Source of the DNA: Armillaria gallica
Lineage: Eukaryota > Basidiomycota > Agaricomycetes > Agaricales > Physalacriaceae
Assembly (NCBI GenBank): GCA_037576215.1
Contig: JBANDB010000003.1
Span: 2,108,001-2,172,000, forward strand
Length of the DNA stretch: 64,000 nucleotides
Reading direction: 5' to 3'
In this document: piece after piece, positions 1 through 10,674 of the stretch
Position numbering within the stretch: position 1 is the first letter of the stretch
Layout of the letters: each line of letters begins with the position of its first letter
Notes under the pieces: model-generated
The model's input: the letters and a program-made list of their open reading frames with translations, nothing else
Told to the model about the DNA's origin: nothing
Databases searched by the model: none
Made by a program: the position numbers and the translations under genes

Positions 1-698
1 TGACGCTCTGACGGTGACAGCAGACTGGGATCGATGCTCGGGAGCCAGGACGATATCGATGGAAGACGCCCAGACTCGTCTTCGAGGTTCTGCCTCTTCC
101 TTGCAATCGTCTCTCCTTCATCCTCCTGCTCCTCATCCTCCCGCTTGCGCTTCTTCTGCCGACCATCGCCTTCGCCTTCTAATTCCTTCACCTTGTCAAG
201 CAGATGCTGCATGTACGACACAGTCCTGACCAAAATCTCCAGCTTGAACTCCTTCTCCTTCTCCGCCTTCTTGCCCGCCGCGGGTTTCTTCTTCGTGCCA
301 TACTCTCCATCGTCGTCATCGTCATCGTCTTCCCCAGTGACCTGCTCTTCGGCCTGGCCGAAATTGTCGGGGACGAGCTGTCTCAGTGTGGCAAGCGCAT
401 CGTTTATCTTTGTCCGCCGAGCTTTCTCGATGATAGAATGGTTCAGCTTTCGCTGGGCTTCGCGCGCGCTGCGGGACATCGCTCCGGGCTTCCGACCGCG
501 CTTGGCGGGGCCGGGGGCTACTGGAGATGATGGTGTCGCCTCCGTCTGGTCTCTGTCTTCCGCCGGAGGACTGGGCATACTTGGTCGTTTGGGGAGAAGG
601 GTAGGCTGAGAGATAGACGCAGAGACAGTCGGAGCTGCTTGTTTCACACGACGGGCGGGATTGCAGCTGGCGGCGTACGTATCTTTGGTTTGCGGCAT
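1..698 (-). CDS. bHLH transcription factor (3' end beyond window)
   Basis: The ATG at 698 opens a frame that runs without a stop off the left edge, giving at least 232 residues. The basic helix 1 begins about residue 74 and reads RKLNHSIIEKARRTKIN, followed by DALATLRQLVP. The basic region carries His, Glu and Arg at the spacing (H-x3-E-x3-R) that in bHLH proteins contacts a CACGTG-type E-box. The loop is unusually long and acidic (a run of seven Asp) and then Lys-rich before helix 2 (LEILVRTVSYMQHLLDKVKELE-like, split here only by notation). The N-terminus is Pro/Ser-rich with a GRKPG motif. A basic, Glu-rich tail follows helix 2. No intron is needed in the visible part. The protein is expected to be a nuclear dimeric regulator; I cannot tell which fungal bHLH (Pho4-, Ino4- or Cbf1-like) it is. 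Target genes cannot be read from the sequence. Confidence 0.85.
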   Translation of the reverse strand, partial: MPQTKDTYAASCNPARRVKQAAPTVSASISQPTLLPKRPSMPSPPAEDRDQTEATPSSPVAPGPAKRGRKPGAMSRSAREAQRKLNHSIIEKARRTKINDALATLRQLVPDNFGQAEEQVTGEDDDDDDDGEYGTKKKPAAGKKAEKEKEFKLEILVRTVSYMQHLLDKVKELEGEGDGRQKKRKREDEEQEDEGETIARKRQNLEDESGRLPSISSWLPSIDPSLLSPSER

Positions 699-1993
699 GA
701 TGGGGAGCAGAGAGGGCCACTAGGTTATCGAAGACTTCTTGGTATTAGAAGGCCCTCTGTTTCGCTGAGACTGAAAGGGGTCATTCACTCGTGTGCACAT
801 GAACGTGCTCGCGCACACGACCAACTATGGGCGTGATCTGATTGGCTGATTGGCTGACACGTTCGATAACCAAAATATCGTCGGCTTCGGTGTAAGCGTT
901 ATCTATGAACTCTGAGCTACTCTGAGGTAACAGATGCCGAGAGGAAAACATACATGGATAGTCTACGACTTCTATCTGAACACATTCTCAACCACTACCA
1001 GGAAATTGCAGAATATCCATCGAAAGCGCTGTTTGGAGGCTATAAGTATATAATATTGCGGATCATGCACATTGCTGGTCCTTGACGAGGCCAAGTCAGC
1101 ATTTGGGATGCCATGCACGAATTGAATGACGGACGAACCTAGACGCCGATTAACATGTAATAAGCACCATGCCTTACTCTGAGTCTTCGTTACCTGTGTG
1201 AGAAATCTATTACCGACCTAACCCCAGATTGATTGACAATGATGTGAGTGAGAGCGATCATAGAATTCAGATAGATACCGCGGGATAGACAGTTTCAAAT
1301 TGTCTACAGTGTACATTTCATCTGGCTGAACTCTTGCGACAAGAAGTGTGATGTCGAAAGTGCCGGAAAATTTCGAAAATAGTTCAAAGGTTGACGTTGA
1401 AAGATTATGAACAGTGGGACTGTGAACCTTATCGCTCGCTTTAAAGTCTCAACTGTGAGATACAAATCAGCAAACATTCTATAGGCGATATGAGACGAGA
1501 TAAGAAAAGACACGCACCCTCATTTGCGGAACGGCAGTGTTCTTGGCCATGGACCTGGTTTGTTACTTTACCAGCGGTGCCCGGACGTCGCGGCACCGAG
1601 GACGAAACGAGGGTTGTCCATTGTCAGGGGGGAACAGCTGCGTCCGATTGGTTCGTACCATCACACGTTCTGTGTATACATCCTCAATTTGTTACATCCT
1701 GGACAATGTACAAGCGCATGGTTAAAAAGTAAAGAGCAACGTACACAGACATGGCTGTAGATTCCATGAAGCCAAGTACTGCACAGACCTCGACTAGTAT
1801 AAGCGTGTTCTGTGGCTTCAAGGTGGGAGGACGTGCCGGCTGGACCTTAGCCATTCGCCATCAGGCGACCGCCGAAGGCCACGCGCTGTGCAAATCAAAT
1901 CAAACGAAAAATAGAGTCTAAGCGGTCATTTGAGTAACTCGTTGACGGTAAAACAAGAGGAACAAACGAACCTCCAACGCCTGCTATCATTGA
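699..1993. other. Intergenic, no supported gene
   Basis: This 1.3-kb stretch separates the bHLH start from the UPF3 stop. Open frames are 60-80 codons with no domain or splice-linked partner. Near 1040-1053 there is a TATA-like AT tract (TATAAGTATATAATA), about 340 bp upstream of the bHLH ATG. ATTGG/CCAAT motifs occur around 840-855. Confidence 0.5.
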
Positions 1994-3612
1994 TTATCCT
2001 CCACGCGTGGCAGGAAAGTACCCGCCACGGCCCCTACCTCTTCCTCGTCGGCCTCCACCACGACCAAGGACAATGTTCGGCATCACTGAAGCCGGGAGGG
2101 AATGGTTATCATTACTCGAGTTGCCCTTGTCAACCTTATTCACGATAACAGGATTCCCTTCAGCACCGTCATCTCCGTTGATGCTCAGTGTTGTCACTTT
2201 AGGGGAATCCCGCTTCAAAATGCTGGGAACCTTTACAGAGGCTTCACCAGCGTTCGCAGGGGCACCGCGCCTTCCACCTCTCTCCTTCTTCGGGGAGACC
2301 GGCCTTTCCTTGGCCTCAGCTGGCTCTTTGCTAGTCCCTGGATCCTTCTCTTTCTCCCCACGACGGGGACGCCTTTCGCCAGGCGCTACACCAGCCCCAT
2401 TCAAAGCTGCCTCAAAGTGCCTGGAAGCCAGCCCGATGATGGGGCGCGCACGACGGGGGGCAGCTGCAGGAGAGGGAGGGGATTGAGCGGTATTCGTCGA
2501 TGGAGAGCTTGTACCGACAGAGGGAGGTACAGACGTGTTGAGAGGCGCAGGAACCTTCGGAGCTTGCTGGTTGCGCATTGCTCTGGGGGCCTTAGGGGCC
2601 TTCACCGACGCGTTTGAAGGCGCGGCGGCTCCTTTGGGTGCATTCTTCGGGTTTGCATTCGTCGTGGGTGCCGGCGCTGGAGGAGCCTTTGAAGCGCCCT
2701 TCTTCGAAGTTTCCACAAGCTTCTGGTTCGTTGGGCCACCTTTCTTCTTCGGATCATTCTTGCCGTTAGTCGATTCCTTGATCTGAATGCGAGGTATAAT
2801 TTCTTTCTCCTTGACCGCGCTCTTCTCGGCTTTTAACGCTTCCAGCAAAGGCGTGGTCTTGGGTTGCGAAGTCGGCTGTGCTAAGGCCACTAGATAACGA
2901 TGAGCACCCCTGGTATCTATGAAATATCCATGCCTTACAGAGCGTCTCAACGGAAACAGGTTCAGCATTGTTAGCTGCGTTCAGAGACTCTATAAAGGAT
3001 ATATAATCTTCATCTATTGAGCTGTCGCATTGAGTGCCAAGGCGGGTAGTGATTTTCTTGGTCGACGTACCTTTCTCAATGGTACCAACCCTTGCATCCG
3101 GCTTCTTCTTCTCTGTAGGTACCTTCTGGTATGGCGCGAATTCCACCACAGCTTGAGACTCAGTCCCTGTGGACGCATATATCAACCTCTAACGGTCTCA
3201 ACAGCCTGCACCAACCAGCTTTATCTTTGAATACATGGCCGTCAAATCCCTGGGCAAATTCCGCCACTTGGTCTTCGGTCTTGAATGCGATATATGCGCG
3301 AGATGGGATATTCTCCTTGTTGAGGCTGTTCAAGGTAAGAAACTGCTTGTATGCTGTCAGAAACAACGCGCACCGTTTCCTAAACTTTCCCGGAAAATAA
3401 GTCTTCCAAATCACGGTTTCGTCTGTGACCCATGTCTGCACGCTCTGCCAGAATATTTCCTCGGGTAGATTGGGTGGTAGCCTTCGTACAACCGTTTTGA
3501 GGCGTTCGGTGGGCACAGCTTGCGATAGCGTCCTTTCCTTCTTCTCCTTCTCTTTATCACGATTCTTCTTGTTCTTGGAAGGGGGAGATTTGGTAGGAAT
3601 TACGCCAGACAT
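1994..3612 (-). CDS. UPF3: Nonsense-mediated mRNA decay factor UPF3 (Smg4/UPF3 domain)
   Basis: Three exons, 3612-3216, 3166-2939 and 2880-1994, splice in frame to 503 residues; the introns are 49 and 58 nt. The N-terminal third holds the RNP-like Smg4/UPF3 domain: TERLKTVVRRLPPNLPEEIF near residue 30, then AYIAFKTEDQVAEFAQGFDG, and after intron 1 VEFAPYQKVP, all hallmark UPF3 blocks. A segment DEDYISFIESL follows. The C-terminal half is low-complexity and rich in Pro, Ala, Lys and Ser, ending in a Gly/Arg (RGRGRG) tail that could bind RNA. UPF3 links exon-junction complexes or ribosomes to UPF2/UPF1 during decay of transcripts with premature stops, shuttling between nucleus and cytoplasm. 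The ATG at 3612 begins the first frame long enough to contain the whole domain; the open frame upstream (3917-3600) is out of frame and looks like leader sequence. Confidence 0.92.
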
Positions 3613-4127
3613 ACACTGGATGATGGGTGTCGTGCTGAAGCTGTGACTGGATTTGATTTGGTAACTGGCGACGGCATGGTGGCTTCAGCCGTACGTTCGG
3701 CAAATGCCCCTGTCGGCAGTTTGCGAAGAGCGATCCTTCGCGAACGATGAACGGGGACCGCTTGATTTTCGTTGTGGGAAGCGAGAGAACTTTGAATATC
3801 ATCTTGAGCCAATGTCGAAAGAGCGTTTGGAAACGCTCTTTGCGTCAATTGAGGGACTCGAGGCAGGCGTAAGTATTTGGTATACACAAATTCCTTTAAC
3901 CAAGCTTCGGGTTGCACCTTACACTATATCATGCTGTATCTTCGAATTCGAAAGTTTCAACCTCTGAATCGATCGTGAATAAGTCTCCAGTTTCTATGTT
4001 GAGACCACTTCTTGAGACTAGGGCCATTTCATCAATGCTCAAGCATGTCAATCAAGGGCATTCAAGGACGACAAGGACCCAGTTTTCAGTTAATACGTTT
4101 GTCAAATTCGAACACGACGGCGATGAG
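3613..4127. other. Intergenic between UPF3 and the unrecognised gene
   Basis: Contains the presumed UPF3 promoter/leader and one copy of an imperfect direct repeat (about 3968-4054). A 105-codon minus-strand frame at 3600-3917 overlaps the UPF3 start and has no recognisable domain, so I did not call it. Confidence 0.4.
3968..4054. repeat. Imperfect direct repeat, copy 1
   Basis: Shares a 16-nt identical block (GTTGAGACCACTTCTT) and a near-identical block (TGCTC-AGCATGTCA) with about 5180-5255, in the same orientation. The two copies flank the unrecognised gene at 4128-5118. Read on the minus strand both give a similar short peptide (DMLEH...), in this copy followed directly by stop codons, so the repeat looks like a decayed duplicate of coding sequence. 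Confidence 0.6.
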
Positions 4128-5118
4128 CTAGGCTACCCTAGGGCCAAAGAGCCTACGCATACTAAACCATAGATACAGGTCTCTTGTGGAAACATAGTTT
4201 TGGCAAGCCAACTCCCTCTGGATATACTTGCGTCTTAAATGATCAGGACTGACCAAAGCGTCCTGAAACATCTCTTCCAACCAGTCTACCAACCTACTGA
4301 CGGGTTCGAGGGCGAGGTCGAAGATCCTGATGTCACCCCCGTCATTCGAGTCCAAGACGATACGCCTGCACTCGCGTATCGTCTGTGCGATGGAAGACAT
4401 CTCCAATATCGCCTTGTCGAACATACTGCGATAGCCGTTGGGTGGGCAGATGTCGATCGTTTCCTGATAGAGTTGATAGTTGATGTGGGCGTAGCCTATC
4501 GGCGAGGCGTGCGTAGCTATTACGAAATCGATGTACACGTCTTCAACCTTTTTCAAGGCTTCCGTATATAATGCACTATGCCTGTGAAGGTACACAATGT
4601 GTTTACAGATGCCGGTTTCAGACGGAGATATGCGTAGTATACTTACAAGGGGACAAAGTTCACTTGAGTTTCCGGGGAGTCTCGCGGTGACCTTCGAGTT
4701 GATGACCCAGGTCTGTGGCTTCGGTCAGAAATAGGGTCTCGGTGGTGAAAGGAATGGACGTGCCTGCGCGCAACCGACCGTCTCTCGCCTTTAGTTAGTC
4801 GATAAATCTCCCTCCTTTTTTGATTAATGGACTCGCGGTGCCTGCAAAAAAAATGTCAGTATGTAAAAAATATTGGCTGTAAAAAAAGGATAAGTACCTC
4901 GCATAGCTACGTTGACGACTAACTTTGTGCGCAATTCGGCGGGCTTCATCTGAGTCACACTCAACCATCTTCAAGGTATCTGGAAAGTTCTGTAAGCCCG
5001 GCTCTAACCGACAGACAGCTCTTAACATCGAATAAAATCCGAAGGACCGCCTATCTGTAGCCAGATCTTTATTTGAACTCAGAATTTTATTGACCGCCAC
5101 ACGCACGTCCAAGTACAC
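4128..5118 (-). CDS. Unrecognised protein, start not resolved
   Basis: Three exons join in frame: about 5118-4898, 4841-4648 or 4647, and 4581-4128 (introns of about 56 and 65 nt with GTACTT/GTAAGT donors and pyrimidine-rich CAG acceptors). The joined product is about 290 residues: an N-terminal part with DEARRIAHKVSRQ, a strongly basic Arg/His/Ser middle, and a C-terminal part with KKVEDVYIDFVIATHASPI and RLVDWLEEMFQDAL ending in GPRVA. I do not recognise the family. No in-frame ATG lies between the 5' boundary and an upstream stop; an acceptor-like TTTACTCAG sits just upstream, so a further 5' exon is likely missing from this model. Flanking direct repeats suggest a local duplication. Confidence 0.45.
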
Positions 5119-5179
5119 AGCTCTGAGTAAATTTCCGGTTGCGTCTCATACTACGCCACGCCGAAAAATTTCATCTCCA

Positions 5180-5255
5180 AATCGACCATGGATATGTCCT
5201 TCGAGGTTGAGACCACTTCTTTAGGACCAATGCCATGCTCGAGCATGTCACTCGA
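5180..5255. repeat. Imperfect direct repeat, copy 2
   Basis: Partner of the segment at 3968-4054. On the minus strand this copy stays open (DMLEHGIGPKEVVSTSKD) up to a stop at about 5152. It abuts the remnant of a pyridoxamine-phosphate oxidase gene, so the rearrangement that truncated that gene may have brought this copy in. Confidence 0.55.
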
Positions 5256-5299
5256 TGACGGATAATTTGGCTCGAAGTGCCAGTGGGCACACTGAAGTT

Positions 5300-5726
5300 A
5301 TCTGCAGTCCTACATTTCGAATTATACTGTCCCATTCAAGCTAGAAGATCATTAAGGTGAAGAGAGTGTGTCATCAGTTCGAACGTACCAAAGAATGTTC
5401 ACGGGCATTGTATGCTCCAAGGAGATGGACCCAAGGCTAAGGATCATCTTAGCGCGGCTCTTCCGTGAGGTGTAGTTGGTGTAAAAGGCGAATCCCTTGG
5501 CGTCGGCTTGTTTCAGTAGAACTCGGCAGGAAGAAGGAGGAGTGCAAGTAGAAAGTACCATCGATTAAGGCTCGGGTACGGGGGAAGACTCGGGGGAGGC
5601 TTCAGTGAACCATGTCTTGAGCTGTTTGACTCGGAGGGGATCGCTGTTCACGGATTGGGGGGACAGGGATGCTGCAGCGTTGTACTGGGTAGGACCGTCG
5701 AGTTGAACCGTAGTCGATTCAGACAT
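5300..5726 (-). pseudogene. Pyridoxamine/pyridoxine 5'-phosphate oxidase remnant
   Basis: The minus strand from the ATG at 5726 reads a PNPO N-terminus: DPLRVKQLKTWFTEA, then EP, a TAA stop, then SMVLSTCT and RVLLKQADAKGFAFYTNYTS followed by RKSRAKM. These match the conserved FMN-binding N-terminal half of PdxH/Pdx3 enzymes, which oxidise pyridoxine and pyridoxamine phosphates to pyridoxal phosphate. The stop falls exactly where intact enzymes have a residue such as Asn or Glu between EP and the Ser/Ala-Met. Beyond the SRK motif the frame loses the family pattern, apart from a possible WDS-IIRNV vestige. The FMN-domain second half and the conserved C-terminus of the roughly 230-260-residue enzyme are absent. 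I read this as a truncated, nonsense-mutated pseudogene. A functional copy must exist elsewhere if the fungus is B6-prototrophic. Confidence 0.75.
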
Positions 5727-6026
5727 CAGTGGGGAGGAACATGGATCGCCGGAGCATCGGACCGTGACTTCCGACGGAAGCAAAGCACTTAAACCGAGTC
5801 GACATTGGGACCCCGTCAAGCTCGACACCTCCAACAATCTGTTTCTATATTTAATTGGTACATAGTTCAATCGGGCAGGCAAATAAGCATTGTATGGTAG
5901 GCGCAGCGCCGAAAGCAGCATATTTGAACGGGTCTGTTGAAATACTCGTAATACCACCGAACAACCACTAAATTAACATATTCTTCTTGTAGACCCACAA
6001 CTAGTAGAAGACCTGAACCAGGACCT

Positions 6027-7790
6027 TCACTCCAAACAAAACTCGAAGATGCTGGCTTCCCTGGCGTCCCATACACGCACAAATCTCATTCCGGCCTCCT
6101 TGCCCAGTGCGATGAAATGGTCCAAATCTCGTTCTTGACTGTTGCACACGACCATCATATCTAGATCTATATGGTACTGGGCCATGCAGCCGGCGCCATA
6201 GTTTGGTAACAGAGGCTCCGGTGCGGGCTTGAAACCACCTATCAGCGTGGAAGTGGCCTTGTCTCTATTGGCGTGCTGAATGATGTAGTCGCCTGCGGCA
6301 AAACTCAGGAGCTGAGTACATGTGATGCAGAAGACTTACAGATTAACAAGCGACTATTGGCCGACATAACGTTCCCCACATTTTGCAGGATCGTTTTGCA
6401 TTCCTTGTCTGGCCAGTTATGCCTATAAACAATGGTGAGTGTTTAGACCTTCACATTTGATGACACGACTGACAAGATATTTTTCAGCTTCGAAAGATTG
6501 TGTCAAAGGGTGGGACAGTCAGCACGATATATTGCGCTCACAAAGTATATATCACAGCCCTTAACCGGCGACTCTGCGAGGAAATCGAAAGCTTTGAATT
6601 GAACGCGCCCCTCTTCAATAGCCGCTGGGCATAACTTTGGCCAAATTTCATTCTTTGCCTGTTCGATCGATGCAGGTAAATCTTGAAGCACGATGCGAAG
6701 ATTGGGATGAGTGTCGGCCAACTTCATGGAGGCCACGCCGATTCCTCCTCCGACATCACATACAGTGGTACCTTTACTCAAAGAGTCCCACGGGAATGCA
6801 TTGACGACAGCCCATAGTTCAGTGGAATCATCCCACGCTTGCATTACCATCCCGAAGCGAGCACCTTTCGCCGCTACTATATCGGTTCCCTATTCTGGTT
6901 TTGAATGCAAGAACTTGAATGTCTGTAGAAGCCAACACGTACCGCTTCGTCATACCATGAGAACAAAGATCCAGGGTGCTTGCTCCATGTATTAAAAGGT
7001 GAGTGAACAGGCGAAGACGAATGTCCCCAATCTGGATCCTTCAAATTTTCGGTGAGCATGGATGTTGCTTTGTTCGATTCGTCTGTACTGAGACAAAGGT
7101 AGATCACGGTTAGCGCATCCTTCTTCTTTCAAGAACCAGGCTCACATAAAATCAGCCTCTGCTGATAACGGATTTGTGCTTAAGAGCATCATGCTGAGGC
7201 GGTTGTTCGCAAAAACGTCATTGTCGACTATGATCTTATTAGCTTGGGAAACTAGGAAAATTGCGATCTACCTTCACGGAAGCAATGCTTGCTTGCAAGA
7301 AGCCGCAGAATTCTGCCCAGCTTCCCAGGGTCCGCACCTGATAGTGCACCGAGATCGGAGATGTGAAGGCCTTCTGGCTTGTCGAGGAGGTGGTCAGCGA
7401 TCTTGAAACTTACGACAACACGGATACACGCTGGTTCAAATATCTTGGGGAGAACATGTCAGACCTGTTTGGCGGCGAGTAGATACTCTTACGCCAAATA
7501 TTTTCTGCCAGGGGTTGTTAATGAGCGGGTGTCGTTCAGTCACAAGAGAAACTCACGTCGAGCATAGTATGATTAGGGCGAGCGACAAGAGCACAGAGCT
7601 GTGCGCATGCACCCTCTATCGTCTGGATGGCTTCTTTCATCTCCATGGACGATACCTGATTGTCTAAGGGATGGGGAGCGGTGTCGTCCAATGACGGAAC
7701 ATTGGGTTCGGTCGTCTTCGCGAATGTATCCTCCACGAATTTAGTGGCATTTGCGATAAGAGAGACGAGTTGAGAAAGCTGGGAAGTCAT
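6027..7790 (-). CDS. COMT-type S-adenosylmethionine-dependent O-methyltransferase
   Basis: Begins at the ATG at 7790 and is split by at least six short introns. A helical N-terminus gives way to ACIRVVVSFKIADHLLDKP, a winged-helix dimerisation region, then NDVFANNRLSMMLLS and FSWYDEAVAAKGARFG. The SAM-binding motif I is TVCDVGGGIGVASMKLADTH, followed by RIVLQDLP. The HNWPDKECKTILQNVG block is the family's HDW-D region carrying the catalytic His. The C-terminal block (GCMAQYHIDLDMMV, EAGMRFVRVWDA) ends at the TGA at 6029-6027. Such enzymes methylate hydroxyls of aromatic or polyketide-like metabolites in the cytosol. To keep the frame at the HNWPD motif, a very small exon (about 14 nt near 6466-6479) seems to be needed. 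A P450 lies 3.5 kb away, but no biosynthetic core enzyme is in the window. Confidence 0.88.
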
Positions 7791-8384
7791 CTTTGGGTTG
7801 AGTATTCAGACAGGGTGTCTTTTTAGCGCGCCGACTTACTCATCTCATCAACATCTCATGAAAATTCCCAAGCACCCATGAGATAGTATACATCCACAAC
7901 AACCATGAGACCAGTGTAGTTCGCCCAATAGAAGGGATGACGAAGGGCCGGGTCAGCATCTCATAGTATACACCCAATGTTTCGTGTTTATCGACGAGTC
8001 AACAAGTCTTCTTTACAGCCGGCTGATCGGGAAGATCTCATCCGTTGAATATAGCATCCGTGCATTCTTGTGGACCGTGCGTTTCCGAGTCACTGGCAAT
8101 GGGTAGCTCGGAGAATCCCCGAGTCCAAGGAGTCAATCAGTACCGGTTAGGGTTTCAACCGGGATCGGTGGTACGGGTTTTGTCCGGGTTGAGTAGAGTA
8201 ACCGTACATGGAAGGGAGATTTGACCGTTGTTTTTTGCGCATGACACCAATACTACCGTCACGAGGTTCCCGTGGGTAAATTTACTCTACGTGAACAGTC
8301 TTCAGTCGAGAATCAAGATCCTAGGTAAGTTTTTGCGAAGATCCCAAATGCAGAACAAGGGTAAAGTATCCGATGCTCGAAACA
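7791..8384. other. Intergenic; O-methyltransferase promoter region
   Basis: No gene found. Two related segments, CATGAGATAGTATACATCC (about 7878) and CATCTCATAGTATACACCC (about 7959), form a degenerate short repeat upstream of the methyltransferase. A single TTAGGG at about 8150 is not telomeric. Confidence 0.4.
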
Positions 8385-10335
8385 TTAATGCCGCCAGTCA
8401 GCCAAGGAATCAAAAATTTCCTCAAGCGTACTCAGCTCTTCGCAAGAGCACGAACCACCGCCGAGAGACGAACGCTCGTAGTCTAGAAGACGTAAATTGC
8501 CGTCCCGTCCTTTTGCAACATTCCTCGGCTGGAGATCATGGTGGTGAACCCCTAGTGAATGAAGAGTCTTCACATGTTTCCAGAGGAGCCGGCTGTCCAT
8601 TGACAGTGAGAATTGTGTATAAAGGTAAAGGTAAGTTGAGACGCTTACAGTTCCTGAGCACTGAAACCCACTTCTTTCCACGTAGAACCTCTGAATGCCT
8701 TCCCGGCGTCGCTCAAAAAGATGGCACCCCACGACTGGTCAGGCATTGTAAATACACCATAATACAAAGGCGCGAGATCATCCAGGTGGTGAGAGCTGAG
8801 AAGTTGATACACGAGCACCTCATTCTTCATATCGTCAAATTTTCTCTTCGAAAATATTTTGGCGATTACAGGAACAGTCCCCTGTCTACTTGAGAGACAT
8901 CCTCGCCAAACCTGTGCCACAGGGCCATACGAGAGGAGATCAGAGACTTCTACATCAACCGTCGGAGAGGGAAGAGCAGAAGATGATGGAAGATGGTCTT
9001 CAGAGTCAGTCGTACTACATGAGGAGGTGCTTGAAAGTGAAAGAACGGTCGTATCCACCGGCGGAGCGCTGTGAGGCATTTGAGGCACAAGCAGTCGCGG
9101 AAGCCGAGTCATTCCAGGGTATTCAATACGGAACGATATCTAAAGTCCGCATTAGAAGATAATACGAATCAGAGGAAGGAATCTACCGTCGAAGCCCGGG
9201 TTGTTCCTACTGAGACCCCATCGGCACCTCTATTACTGGCACTCGATCTTTCCTTTTTGCCTTCAGGAGCAGCCGTCATTGGTCGTGGCAAAGCTCGCAG
9301 TGCCTTCCTCATCTGCTGAACATCGATCACATTCCGAACTGCCGGGCAAATGCCCCGACAAACCGACTCGTTAGGAAGATGGAGAGAAGTTAGAATTGCT
9401 AACAGAGGAATCCCTTTTTCGCAGCACCGGTCGGCAGTAATAAATTCGTATTCAGCTGGAGTGAGAGGATTGTCGTCTCGAAAGAGGTGGTAGTGAGGAG
9501 ACACCAATAGAGCATTATGGTCTGGCTGGAGTAACACTAAAGGAAACAATCGAACACCATAACATTGTCGATGAAAGTGAAACATACCTTTTTCGACAAT
9601 GACAGCGGATATCCCGGTGAAAAAATATCCAAAACGTGACGGTGGCGTGGATGATGTGAGGTGAAGCCATATCTAAAGAAAAAGTTTGTTCAGTGCTTCA
9701 ACAGTAAGATACACAAACGGTTCCAGCACCTTGGTGGCCATGGCTTTCTCATTGACTTGCTGGACGCTGGGCGCATAATCATTTTCGAGCTGGAGACCAG
9801 CAGCGTGACGAAACAAGACTCGAGGCCGCTTCCCTTCTATTCCCGTAGTCTTTATATGCGTACCCGTTTCGCTATTTATCATCACCCAGGTACTGTCGCC
9901 CTGTTGGGAATATATCAGAGATGGTGCCTCTAGGTTAACCTCTGCAGGTTCGGCATCGGTGCTAGTCAAGAACATGACAGCCATGTTAACCACTTCCAGC
10001 AACTGACCGTGGAGCTGCATGACGATGGGCTCATCGACCAGGTTAAGATAACGCAAGCGACATTGGAACGTATGGAGGCGAGAATCAAGATCGATAGGAA
10101 GGAGGTCGTCCAGACAGCCTTTACGTTCCAGGTAAGAGAGAAAAGACTCCAGAATGCGTTCGACGATAGTCGGATCCGGATCGGATTGATGGATGAATTC
10201 TTCAGCGGGGGGACAATTAATCGCAGAATACGTACGGGTATGATCACAATCCGTGCGTTCTTGCACAGCTACGTGATGATCAAACCGGATTCCGAGGAAT
10301 TCTCGCCATGTGTGCCGTGGTGGTGGAGAGTTCAT
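8385..10335 (-). CDS. Fungal kinase-like protein, copy 1 (N-terminal fungal domain + protein-kinase-like domain)
   Basis: Five exons (10335-9715, 9672-9588, 9536-9187, 9139-8649, 8592-8385) join in frame to 584 residues; introns are 42-56 nt. The N-terminal 350 residues form a domain with FGYFFTGISAVIVEKV and ALLVSPHYHLFRDDNPLTP. A Ser-rich linker follows. The C-terminal part is kinase-like: SYGPVAQVWRG (glycine-loop equivalent), VIAKIF (ATP-binding Lys), LHSLGVHHHDLQPRNV (catalytic loop with Asp and Asn) and LLDYE in place of DFG. The chain ends about 35 residues later, so the usual kinase C-lobe helices are missing. This layout recurs in many Agaricomycetes as unannotated kinase-like proteins. 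Substrate and location are unknown. A paralogue with the same layout lies at 26317-28270. A nuclease-like (PD-(D/E)XK) fold for the N-terminal domain is possible, but I cannot show its active site. Confidence 0.8.
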
Positions 10336-10674
10336 GATGGTCGGAAGTAGGTTAGTTGCAAGCCCCTTTCGCTTTGTGTTCTATTCAAGTATATATTCGG
10401 TGTTGGGGAGCTGTCGCGAAGTTGCTTGCCCGCGGGCGGAGTTGATAAATTCAACTGTTTAAAAAGGGGGAGAGTTATGTAGTGCTCAAAAGCAACACGA
10501 AGTCCACAATTTCCGACGAGTAGAAGCAGGCTTAGGTAAAGAATCGGGGATTCGGCAGGAGTGTCTGAGATTGAATTCATAAATCGGCAAGAGCGGAGTT
10601 TGATTCGCATTTAGTCGAAAATTTTTTCTCTTTTCATCCTTGTCCGCAACGTCGTCGTCCGTCCCTCTTTCTTG

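Noticed and set aside
3600..3917. 105-codon frame upstream of UPF3
   Set aside because: It overlaps the UPF3 start in another frame and lacks any motif; more likely leader sequence.
8140..8160. TTAGGG near ACCGG repeats as an interstitial telomere
   Set aside because: Only one TTAGGG unit is present; a telomeric tract needs several in tandem.
8228..8893. 221-codon plus-strand open frame
   Set aside because: It is antisense to the last exons of kinase-like copy 1 and has no domain. The minus strand carries clear kinase motifs there.
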